Below, one piece after another: positions 32,570 through 39,078 of a stretch of DNA of 39,078 bases. The stretch covers positions 1 to 39,078 of the forward strand of contig JACDAJ010000003.1 of NCBI GenBank assembly GCA_013695475.1, written 5' to 3'. Position 1 is the stretch's first letter, and every line of letters begins with the position of its first letter. Made by a program: the position numbers and the translations under genes. The notes beneath the pieces were generated by a model. The model was given only the letters and a program-made list of their open reading frames with translations, was not told the DNA's origin and did not search any database. The DNA comes from Rubrobacter sp. Its GTDB lineage: Bacteria > Actinomycetota > Rubrobacteria > Rubrobacterales > Rubrobacteraceae.

Positions 32570-33676
32570 CTATGCGACAGGCTCGGCCTCGGCCCTTCCG
32601 GACGACGGCGCGTCCGGGGCGGAGGAGTCCGGGGCGGAGGATCCGGAATCGGGGGATTCCTCGCCGCCCCCCTCGTCCTTCCCCTCGCCGAAGCCGAGCT
32701 TCTCGTGGATGTCGGCCACGACCCTCTCGCGGACGGCGTCGTTCTCTTTGAGGAACTTCTTCGCGTTCTCGCGGCCTTGACCGATCCTCTCGTCACCGTA
32801 AGCGAACCACGCGCCGCTCTTCTTCACGACGTCGTTCTCGATGCCGAGGTCGAGGAGGCTCCCCTCACGCGATATCCCCTCCCCGTACATGATGTCGAAG
32901 AACACGATCTTGAACGGGGGGGCGACCTTGTTCTTCCGGATCGTCACCTTCGTCTGGTTGCCGACCGTGTTGTCGCCGACTTTCAAAGCCCCGATCCTCC
33001 GTATGTCGAGCCTCACGCTCGAATAGAATTTCAAGGCACGCCCGCCCGGAGTCGTCTCCGGCGAGCCGAACGATACCCCGATCTTCTCCCGGAGCTGGTT
33101 TATGAAGACCGCCGTCGTGCCGGACCGAGAGAGCGAGCCGGACAACTTCCTCAAAGCCTGGCTCATGAGTCGAGCCTGGAGCCCGACGTGGGAGTCGCCC
33201 ATCTCACCCTCGATCTCAGCCCGAGGGACGAGCGCGGCGACGGAGTCTATGACGATGACGTCCATAGCTCCGCTCCGGACGAGTGTGTCGGCGATCTCGA
33301 GCGCCTGCTCGCCGTTGTCGGGCTGGGAGAAATAGAGGTTCTCGAGGTCCACGCCGATGGCCTCGGCGTAGGCCGGGTCGAGGGCGTGCTCGGCGTCGAT
33401 GAAGGCGGCGAGGCCGCCGCTTTTCTGGGCCTCGGCTATGACGTGGAGGGCGAGGGTGGTCTTGCCGCTCGACTCGGGGCCGTAGATCTCGACTATGCGG
33501 CCGCGGGGGACGCCGCCGACTCCGAGGGCGATGTCGAGGGCGAGGGCTCCGGTCGGGATCACGGGTATGCTCTGGCGGGCCCGGTCGCCCATCCGCATGA
33601 TGGAGCCCTTCCCGAACTTCTTCTCGATCTGGGAGAATGCGTCGTCTATGGCCTTCGTCCGGTTCTTGTCGTCCAT
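32570..33676 (-). CDS. recA: recombinase RecA
   Basis: The protein has 368 residues. It has the Walker A GPESSGKT (66-73), the [20 protein letters not shown] stretch with Walker B and loop L1, the loop L2 region [14 protein letters not shown], and the C-terminal acidic tail. It drives strand exchange and LexA cleavage. There is no intein. GGAGG lies eight bases before the ATG. The promoter is at 33783-33811, about 100 bases upstream. Confidence 0.98.
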   Translation of the reverse strand: MDDKNRTKAIDDAFSQIEKKFGKGSIMRMGDRARQSIPVIPTGALALDIALGVGGVPRGRIVEIYGPESSGKTTLALHVIAEAQKSGGLAAFIDAEHALDPAYAEAIGVDLENLYFSQPDNGEQALEIADTLVRSGAMDVIVIDSVAALVPRAEIEGEMGDSHVGLQARLMSQALRKLSGSLSRSGTTAVFINQLREKIGVSFGSPETTPGGRALKFYSSVRLDIRRIGALKVGDNTVGNQTKVTIRKNKVAPPFKIVFFDIMYGEGISREGSLLDLGIENDVVKKSGAWFAYGDERIGQGRENAKKFLKENDAVRERVVADIHEKLGFGEGKDEGGGEESPDSGSSAPDSSAPDAPSSGRAEAEPVA

Positions 33677-33741
33677 TGGCTTTCCTCCAGAGGATGCGAC
33701 CCCCTCCGTGCGGGGCCGGCGTAAGGTTTCAGTCGGCTGGC

Positions 33742-33822
33742 CCGCGGGCGGCTTGCGAACCGCCCGCGGACTTCACGGACTCATTATAACGGCGGGCCGG
33801 ACGGCTCCCAAGACCATTGTTC
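33742..33822 (-). promoter_or_regulatory. recA promoter, leader hairpin and possible LexA half-site
   Basis: On the minus strand TTGGGA (33811-33806), a 17-base spacer and TATAAT (33788-33783) form a good vegetative promoter. Overlapping the -35 is GAACAATGGTCT (33822-33811), a half match to the actinobacterial SOS box GAAC-N4-GTTC; the second half is poor. The transcribed leader contains a perfect 10-bp hairpin (33742-33751 with 33760-33769, loop eight bases). Confidence 0.65.
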
Positions 33823-33888
33823 CGAGGCTCCGGGCGGCGCGAGCGCGGCGCGGGGATGGCGAGGGGGCGAAGTTCGGGCGGGGCGGTT

Positions 33889-34836
33889 CTAGCTCGCGTC
33901 TTTGAGGGTGAAGCTGCGGTCCACGACCTCGCCGACCTCGCCGACCTCGCCGACGTCCTGCCCGTTGACCTCGACGCGCAAGGCCCCGGCGTTCCCGGTG
34001 GAGAGGAACACGTCCTCCTCCGCCTCGAAAGTCTGGGAGAAGCCGGCCGGGGCTATCTGCTCGTAGGCGACCGCGCCGTCGGAGCTTATGCTGATCCACG
34101 AGTCCGTCCCCTCGACGCTCACCGTGACTTCGAGGTCGTCGGGGGCCGCCCCCCCGTCCCCGGACGCGAGTTCCCCGCCCCCGTCTCCTCCGGCCTGCCC
34201 GCCGCTTTGCCCTTCGCCTTCCCCGACGGCGGAGCCTCCACCTTCGGACTCGTCGGCGGCTCCGTCCTCCGGGCCTCCGCCTCCGGCGGAGCCTCCCTCG
34301 GGCGGGGCTTGCTCGGCGGAGGGGGGCGGAGCGCCGGGGGAGGATGCGGTCTGAGTGTCGCGCCCGACGAAATAGAGCGCGCCTATGACCATGGCGAGGG
34401 CGAGGACGGCGGCGATGAGGGTGAAGAGGGTCGCGGGCGACACCTTCCTCCCCTGCGCCTGCGAGAGTCCGCCGGGGCCGAGGACGGGACGGTCGAAGCC
34501 GCTTTTCTTGATCTCCCCGACCCCCGGCTGGCGCTTGTCGCGCCTCCTCCCGCGGCGGTTTTTGAGATCCCGCGCGAGCTCCTCGCCGTCGAGGCCGAGG
34601 AAGTTGGCGTAGGTTTTCAGGAAACCCTGCACGTACACGGTGTCGGGGAGCGAGCTGAAGTCCTCCCGCTCGAGCCCGGTGAGGTAGCGTTTGCGGATCT
34701 TCGTCGCGTTCTCCACGTCTTGGAGGCTGAGGCCGCGCTCGGCGCGGGCCCGCTCGAGGACGTCGCCGATCTTGGCTCCGTCCACGCTGCCGTGGCCGGG
34801 GTCTCCGCTTCCGTTCGTGTGGTTCTCCTCGCCCAT
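33889..34836 (-). CDS. RodZ-like helix-turn-helix membrane protein
   Basis: The protein has 315 residues. An N-terminal HTH_25 domain (about 20-90; KIGDVLERARAERGLSLQDV) is followed by a basic linker, one membrane helix (about 133-157), a Gly/Glu/Ala/Pro-rich linker of about 70 residues, and a C-terminal DUF4115 beta domain. This is the layout of RodZ, which links MreB to the envelope; whether MreB exists here is unknown. A 9-bp tandem repeat encodes GEVGEVGEV near the C-terminus. The gene lies between ftsK and recA, where actinobacteria commonly have such a protein. Confidence 0.85.
   Translation of the reverse strand: MGEENHTNGSGDPGHGSVDGAKIGDVLERARAERGLSLQDVENATKIRKRYLTGLEREDFSSLPDTVYVQGFLKTYANFLGLDGEELARDLKNRRGRRRDKRQPGVGEIKKSGFDRPVLGPGGLSQAQGRKVSPATLFTLIAAVLALAMVIGALYFVGRDTQTASSPGAPPPSAEQAPPEGGSAGGGGPEDGAADESEGGGSAVGEGEGQSGGQAGGDGGGELASGDGGAAPDDLEVTVSVEGTDSWISISSDGAVAYEQIAPAGFSQTFEAEEDVFLSTGNAGALRVEVNGQDVGEVGEVGEVVDRSFTLKDAS
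33924..33954 (-). repeat. 9-bp tandem repeat (CGACCTCGC), 3.4 copies, within the rodZ-like gene
   Basis: Three perfect in-frame units at 33924-33932, 33933-33941 and 33942-33950 plus a partial fourth. They give repeated Gly-Glu-Val in the DUF4115 domain. Copy-number change would alter the protein without a frameshift. Confidence 0.85.
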
Positions 34837-34881
34837 CTCGCCCTAAAGCGTATCACCAACCATCCCGGCCTTCATCCTGTT

Positions 34882-37242
34882 TCAATCCTGTCCGGGCGAT
34901 TCGGCGGACTCACCCGCATCCCCCCCGCCCCACTCGAAGATCGAGGCGAGGTCCATGTCCGTCGCCACCACCGAACGGCTCTTCGACCCCTCGTACGGCC
35001 CGACTATGCCCTTCCTCTCCAGCGCGTCAATGATCCTCCCCGCCCGCGAGTACCCGACCCGGAACCGCCTCTGCACCGCGCTCACGCTCGCCTGCTGAGT
35101 CGAGACCACGAAGCTCGCCGCCTCCGGGAGAAGTTCGTCCTCCGGCTCCCCGTCGTCCTCCTTCGCGTTCTTCGGCTCGACGACCTCCTCGATGAACTCG
35201 GGGGCCACCTTGCCCCTGCTCGCCTCCACCGTCGCGTCAACGACCCTCTCGACCTCGTCCTCGGCGATGAACGCTCCTTGAACCCTCGACGGGCGCGACG
35301 CCGAGACCGGCTTGAAAAGCATGTCGCCCATCCCGAGGAGGGCCTCCGCCCCCGGAGTGTCGAGGATGACGCGGGAGTCAACCTGGCTGGAGACCGCGAA
35401 CGCGATGCGGCTCGGGACGTTCGCCTTGATCATGCCCGTTATCACGTCCACGCTCGGCCTCTGCGTCGCAACCACGAGGTGTATCCCGACGGCGCGGGCT
35501 TTCTGCGCGATCCGGATAACCGCGTCCTCGACCTTCGACGCCGCCGTCATCATAAGGTCGGCGAGCTCGTCTATGACGATGACGACGTACGGCATCGGGG
35601 CGTCCGCCTTCGCGTTGTACCCGTCGAGCGACCGGACGCCCTGCGCCTCGAGGACCTCATACCTCCGCTCCATCTCCGAGACAGCCCACGCGAGCGCGTT
35701 CGCCGCCTTCTTCACATCCGTGACGACGGGCGTTATGAGGTGCGGTATCCGGGCGAACGGAGCCATCTCCACCCGCTTCGGGTCTATGAGAACCATCTTG
35801 ACCTGGCGCGGGTCGGTGGTGAGGAGGAGCGAGGTGAGGAGGGCGTTCAGCATCACGCTCTTCCCGCTCCCCGTCGTGCCAGCCACGAGGAGATGCGGCA
35901 TCTCCGCGAGGTTCAGGAAAACCGCCCGGCCCGAAATGTCCTTCCCGAGCCCGACCGGGAGCGCCCAATCCTCGGCCTCCGGATAGTCCTCGAAGATGTC
36001 GCCGAGGGTGACCTTCGCCGGGCGGGTGTTCGGGACTTCCACGCCGACCGCGCTTTTTCCGGGGATCGGGGCGAGGATGCGGACCTCGGTCGCGGCGAGG
36101 GCGTACGCGATGTCCTGCTGGAGATTGCTGATCCTCGAGACCTTCACCCCGCTCCCGAGCCGAAGCTCGTAGCGGGTCACCCTCGGCCCGACGACCGCCC
36201 GGACAACCGTCGCCTCGACCCCGAGGTCGGCGAGAGCCTGCGTGAGGCGCTTGCTCGTCTCGCCCGCGTCGTGCTCGGGGGATCCGCTCCCCATGCTGAG
36301 AAGCGAGAACGGAGGCGGCGTGTATTCCCCCGAAACAACGGCCTCCCGCCTCTCGGGAAGCCCCCCGCCCTCGCGCTTCTTCGGCAGGACGACCTCGAAC
36401 TCGGCGGGCTCCGCGGCTTCGGCGACCTCCGCCTCCGATCCGTCCCCCGAGGGGGCCGCGGCTCCGCCACCGACTCCGTCGCCGGACAATCCGCCCGCGA
36501 GTTCGGCGTATATGCCCTCGACGTTTTGGGGATCGGTCGCCGCAGGATCCCTCCGCGACTTTCGAGAACCCCGGGATCTCCGGGAACCATTTTCTTTCTC
36601 CGCCTCGGCGCGGGCCTTTTTCCGCGCCTCGCGCCTCTCGCCGAGAGCATCCCCGGCGTAGCCGAAGCCGCCCTTCAAAGACTCGAACGCGGCGGCGAAG
36701 GTGACTCCGGTGAGGAGCGAAAGACCGACGAGGAGGAGGAGCGATATGGCGATGACCGCCCCGATCACGCCCGCGACGAAATACACCGCCCCGTATATCC
36801 CACTCCCCACGACCCCGCCCGCCTGCGGATAAAGTTCACTCGCGAAAAGACTCTCGTTCGGAAGCCTCGCCGCGAACGCCGTCGCGGCCCCGAGGAAAAC
36901 GAAGGCCGCCCCGAGAACCCGCCACGCCGGGAGCCTCCGAATGAGGAGGAGAAACCCCGCGAGAGCGGCGAGCGGCGCGAGCGCGAGCCCCGTAGCCCCG
37001 AACAGGCGCGTCAGCGCGAACCGCCCCGCGTCCCCGAGGAAAGCCCCGGCCCCCGTCAAAAACGCCGCCGTCAGGAAAAGCCCGGCGGCGAGAAGGAGTA
37101 TCCCGAAGAACTCCCGCGGCACGCCGTCCGTGAAAACATTTCGGAGGGAGGCGAAAAAACCTCCGCCCCCCTTCCCTGTGCGCTTCTTCGCGCCCGAAGC
37201 ACCTTTCCGGCTCTTCGTCGGCGCTCGTTTCTTCGTAGCCAT
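34882..37242 (-). CDS. ftsK: DNA translocase FtsK/SpoIIIE
   Basis: The protein has 786 residues. A basic N-terminus and about four membrane helices (45-180) are followed by a charged linker (about 190-325), the alpha/beta motor with Walker A GTTGSGKS (455-462) and Walker B VVIVIDELADLMM, and a C-terminal gamma winged helix (VQRRFRVGYSRAGRIIDALE). It pumps chromosomal DNA through the closing septum and activates Xer recombination, consistent with a Xer gene in the same window. The ATG at 37242 follows a TAAACT box at leaderless spacing and has no Shine-Dalgarno sequence. Confidence 0.97.
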   Translation of the reverse strand: MATKKRAPTKSRKGASGAKKRTGKGGGGFFASLRNVFTDGVPREFFGILLLAAGLFLTAAFLTGAGAFLGDAGRFALTRLFGATGLALAPLAALAGFLLLIRRLPAWRVLGAAFVFLGAATAFAARLPNESLFASELYPQAGGVVGSGIYGAVYFVAGVIGAVIAISLLLLVGLSLLTGVTFAAAFESLKGGFGYAGDALGERREARKKARAEAEKENGSRRSRGSRKSRRDPAATDPQNVEGIYAELAGGLSGDGVGGGAAAPSGDGSEAEVAEAAEPAEFEVVLPKKREGGGLPERREAVVSGEYTPPPFSLLSMGSGSPEHDAGETSKRLTQALADLGVEATVVRAVVGPRVTRYELRLGSGVKVSRISNLQQDIAYALAATEVRILAPIPGKSAVGVEVPNTRPAKVTLGDIFEDYPEAEDWALPVGLGKDISGRAVFLNLAEMPHLLVAGTTGSGKSVMLNALLTSLLLTTDPRQVKMVLIDPKRVEMAPFARIPHLITPVVTDVKKAANALAWAVSEMERRYEVLEAQGVRSLDGYNAKADAPMPYVVIVIDELADLMMTAASKVEDAVIRIAQKARAVGIHLVVATQRPSVDVITGMIKANVPSRIAFAVSSQVDSRVILDTPGAEALLGMGDMLFKPVSASRPSRVQGAFIAEDEVERVVDATVEASRGKVAPEFIEEVVEPKNAKEDDGEPEDELLPEAASFVVSTQQASVSAVQRRFRVGYSRAGRIIDALERKGIVGPYEGSKSRSVVATDMDLASIFEWGGGDAGESAESPGQD

Positions 37243-37248
37243 GCGGCT

Positions 37249-37254
37249 AGTTTA
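37249..37254 (-). promoter_or_regulatory. -10 box giving a nearly leaderless ftsK transcript
   Basis: TAAACT on the minus strand ends six bases before the ATG. The same hexamer, seven bases before GTG, precedes the glycosyltransferase gene at 3308. Confidence 0.5.
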
Positions 37255-37308
37255 TCGCATGAGCCTCTCGTTCAGATTCAACCACAATATATGGCGTTCA
37301 ACTTCAGC

Positions 37309-38970
37309 TTAAACCTCGACTATTAGCGGGAGTATGATCGGGCGCTTCCGGGTTTTCTGCGAGAGGAACGACGAGAGGTCGCGCCGGATCTCGTTTTTGA
37401 GCTGCCCCCAGTCGGTGACGTTCCGCTTCGCCGTCCTTTGGAGGGTCTTCGTGACGAGTTCCACGGAGCCGTCCATGAGGCCGTTCGCGGTCTGCGGGTC
37501 CATGAAGCCGCGCGAGATGACGTCCGGGGCGCCGAGGAGCGCGCCGGTCTGCGCGTCTATTCGGGCGATGACGACGAACATGCCGTCTTCGGAGAGTTGC
37601 TGACGCTCGCGCATGATCGAGTCGGAATTGTCGGCGAGGCCGCCGCCGTCCACGAGGAACATCCCGGCGGTGACGTTGTCGAGGCGTTCGGCGGAATCGC
37701 CCTTGAATTGCATGACGGCACCGTTCTCCAAAATAAAGATGTTGTCCGAGGAGATGCCCATGCTCATCGCCGTCTCGGCGTGGTGCTTGAGCATCCGGAA
37801 CTCACCGTGGACGGGGACGAGATATTGCGGTTTCAGCAGCGAGAGGACGAGTTTCTGCTCTTCTTGCGCGGCGTGGCCCGAGACGTGGACGGGGACGAGC
37901 GGACTGTACATGACGTCCGCGCCCTTCTTCATCAGGTTGTCAATCGTCCGAAAGACGCCGCGCTCGTTGCCGGGGATCGGGTGCGCGGCGATGACGACGG
38001 TATCGTCCTCCCCCACTTCGATGGAGCGGTGCGTCCCGGCGGCGATGCGCGACAGGGCGGCGAGCGGCTCCCCTTGTGATCCGGTCGTCATGACCACGAG
38101 GTCTTTGTCTGGGACTTTGTTCACGTCGCGGTCTTCGACGATCATGGACGCCGGGAGGTCGAGGTAGCCGAGTTCGCGGGCGATGCCGACGTTCCGGATC
38201 ATGGATCGCCCGGAGAGTCCGACGAGGCGATTGTGCCTTTTGGCGGCCTCGACGACTTGCTGGACGCGGTGGAGGTGCGAGGCGAACGAGGCGACGATGA
38301 TCCGCCCCTTCGCGTGGTCGAAGACCTTGTTCAAAGTCTCCCCGACCGTCCGCTCCGACGGTATATACCCCGGCCTCTCGCTGTTCGTCGAGTCGCCGAA
38401 GTACGCGAGGACACCCTCGTTGCCGAGTTCCGCGAGCCGTCCGAGATCCATCGGCGGCCCCTCGATGGGCGTGAAGTCCACTTTATAGTCGCCGGAGAAC
38501 ACGATCAGTCCGGCATTTGTGCGGAGAGCGATGGCCGCCGCGCCGGGAATGGAGTGGTTCACGTGGATGAACTCGACATTGAAGCCGCCCCGGTCGAAGC
38601 GGTCGCCGTCCTTCACCTCGCGGAGGTCGGCGTTCTTTATGCCGAACTCCTGCAATTTGCTGCGAACGATTCCGAGCGTGATCCGAGTCCCGTAAACCGG
38701 CACGTTGAATTCCCGGAGTACATACGGAATCGCCCCGACGTGATCCTCGTGGCCGTGCGTGAGGACGATCCCCCGAAGCTCCGCCGAATGCTCCCGGAGG
38801 AAAGTGAAGTCCGGGAGGACGATGTCAATGCCGGGCATCTCCTCGTCGGCGAAAGCCATTCCGCAGTCAACGAGGATCATGCCGCTCCCCTGGCGGACGG
38901 CTGTCATATTCTTGCCGATCTCCCCGAGACCACCGAGGGGTATGACCTGCAAAGTATTTTGGTCTAACAA
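37309..38970 (-). CDS. rnj: ribonuclease J
   Basis: The protein has 553 residues from TTG 38970. The metallo-beta-lactamase motif HGHEDH (72-77) opens the active site, and the beta-CASP segment with VASFASHLHRVQQ, VHVSGHAAQEEQ and LVPVHGEFRML follows. A C-terminal domain ends the protein. RNase J has 5'-exo- and endonuclease activity in RNA decay and rRNA maturation. AGGAGGT lies about 11 bases before the start. Directly upstream of this ribosome-binding site is a very large stem-loop, so autogenous control is possible. A 66-base gap separates it from ftsK. Confidence 0.96.
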   Translation of the reverse strand: MLDQNTLQVIPLGGLGEIGKNMTAVRQGSGMILVDCGMAFADEEMPGIDIVLPDFTFLREHSAELRGIVLTHGHEDHVGAIPYVLREFNVPVYGTRITLGIVRSKLQEFGIKNADLREVKDGDRFDRGGFNVEFIHVNHSIPGAAAIALRTNAGLIVFSGDYKVDFTPIEGPPMDLGRLAELGNEGVLAYFGDSTNSERPGYIPSERTVGETLNKVFDHAKGRIIVASFASHLHRVQQVVEAAKRHNRLVGLSGRSMIRNVGIARELGYLDLPASMIVEDRDVNKVPDKDLVVMTTGSQGEPLAALSRIAAGTHRSIEVGEDDTVVIAAHPIPGNERGVFRTIDNLMKKGADVMYSPLVPVHVSGHAAQEEQKLVLSLLKPQYLVPVHGEFRMLKHHAETAMSMGISSDNIFILENGAVMQFKGDSAERLDNVTAGMFLVDGGGLADNSDSIMRERQQLSEDGMFVVIARIDAQTGALLGAPDVISRGFMDPQTANGLMDGSVELVTKTLQRTAKRNVTDWGQLKNEIRRDLSSFLSQKTRKRPIILPLIVEV

Positions 38971-38995
38971 AGTATGTGGATACCTCCTTTTGAAG

Positions 38996-39078
38996 CTGGC
39001 CGCCAGTCGGCGTTTCAGCTTGCCGCTTTTCGTTTTTGCTGAAATGCTGACGAGCGAAGCGTGCTGACTGGCGGCTAG
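38996..39078 (-). promoter_or_regulatory. large leader stem-loop upstream of rnj
   Basis: The left arm 38996-39019 pairs with 39038-39047 plus 39065-39078, giving 24 pairs with three G-T wobbles and a T-rich apical loop of 18 bases. A 17-base bulge at 39048-39064 arises from a direct duplication of TGCTGAC (39045-39051 and 39062-39068). The stem ends within about 10 bases of the AAAAGGAGGT ribosome-binding site and may continue past the window edge. Confidence 0.65.

Noticed and set aside
32570-33676. Intein in RecA
   Set aside because: The protein is of normal length with uninterrupted Walker A and loops.
33817-37326. Open frame of 1169 codons on the plus strand opposite the rodZ-like and ftsK genes
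   Set aside because: It is antisense to two well-supported genes, is rich in Arg/Asp/Glu/Pro/His and has no family motif. Long antisense frames are expected in GC-rich coding DNA.
1-39078. CRISPR arrays, rRNA, tRNA or insertion sequences
   Set aside because: No regularly spaced repeats of CRISPR size, no cloverleaf with TTCRANY/CCA features and no transposase motifs were seen on either strand by eye.

Overview
The window is a GC-rich (roughly two-thirds G+C by eye), gene-dense chromosomal segment from a deep-branching actinobacterium. The evidence is the conserved actinobacterial block recN-steA-steB-pyrG-(ald)-scpA-scpB-rluB-cmk-der, an RsiG/FHA/MerR cluster, and a second ancestral block ftsK-rodZ-recA-recX-rny-miaB-miaA-hflX. 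RNase Y together with RNase J, and an RsiG with one c-di-GMP signature, fit a Rubrobacteria/Thermoleophilia-type lineage better than Mycobacteriales or Streptomycetales. This placement is an inference. No phage, insertion sequence, CRISPR array, tRNA or rRNA was seen.

Left arm (1-23.65 kb, all plus strand). It starts with the C-terminus of RecN, then the cytokinetic-ring pair SteA/SteB, a soluble family-2 glycosyltransferase and a MraY/WecA-like phosphotransferase, and CTP synthase. An unrecognised protein, a DUF3866 protein and an alanine-dehydrogenase homologue with a substituted active site lead into ScpA/ScpB (chromosome condensation), RluB, AroA, Cmk, a PlsC acyltransferase and the GTPase Der. 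A large nucleotidyltransferase-phosphomannomutase fusion follows, then an RsiG-like c-di-GMP-binding anti-sigma factor, a zinc-ribbon/FHA protein, a MerR regulator, Apt and a complete Xer-type tyrosine recombinase. Many pairs overlap as ATGA, GTGA or TTGA, which implies translational coupling.

Convergence zone (23.65-24.43 kb). An 18-bp perfect hairpin separates the arms. A small secreted or membrane-anchored acidic protein on the minus strand has its own TATAAT box.

Right arm (24.4-39 kb, all minus strand; transcription order is right to left). The order is RNase J, FtsK, a RodZ-like protein, RecA, RecX, RNase Y, a small membrane protein, a GHKL ATPase, MiaB, MiaA, HflX and a stand-alone RibD reductase domain. 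The themes are RNA decay, tRNA modification, DNA repair and chromosome segregation.

Unusual points are: (i) an interspersed repeat of about 100-145 bp in three copies, one supplying the steB stop codon; (ii) leaderless promoters with a fixed -10-to-start spacing, two sharing a 15-nt sequence; (iii) a palindrome over the rsiG -10 box; (iv) large leader hairpins directly upstream of strong ribosome-binding sites of the fusion enzyme and rnj; (v) loss of two catalytic residues in the Ald homologue; and (vi) long GC-rich, hairpin-rich spacers inside an otherwise compact syntenic block.
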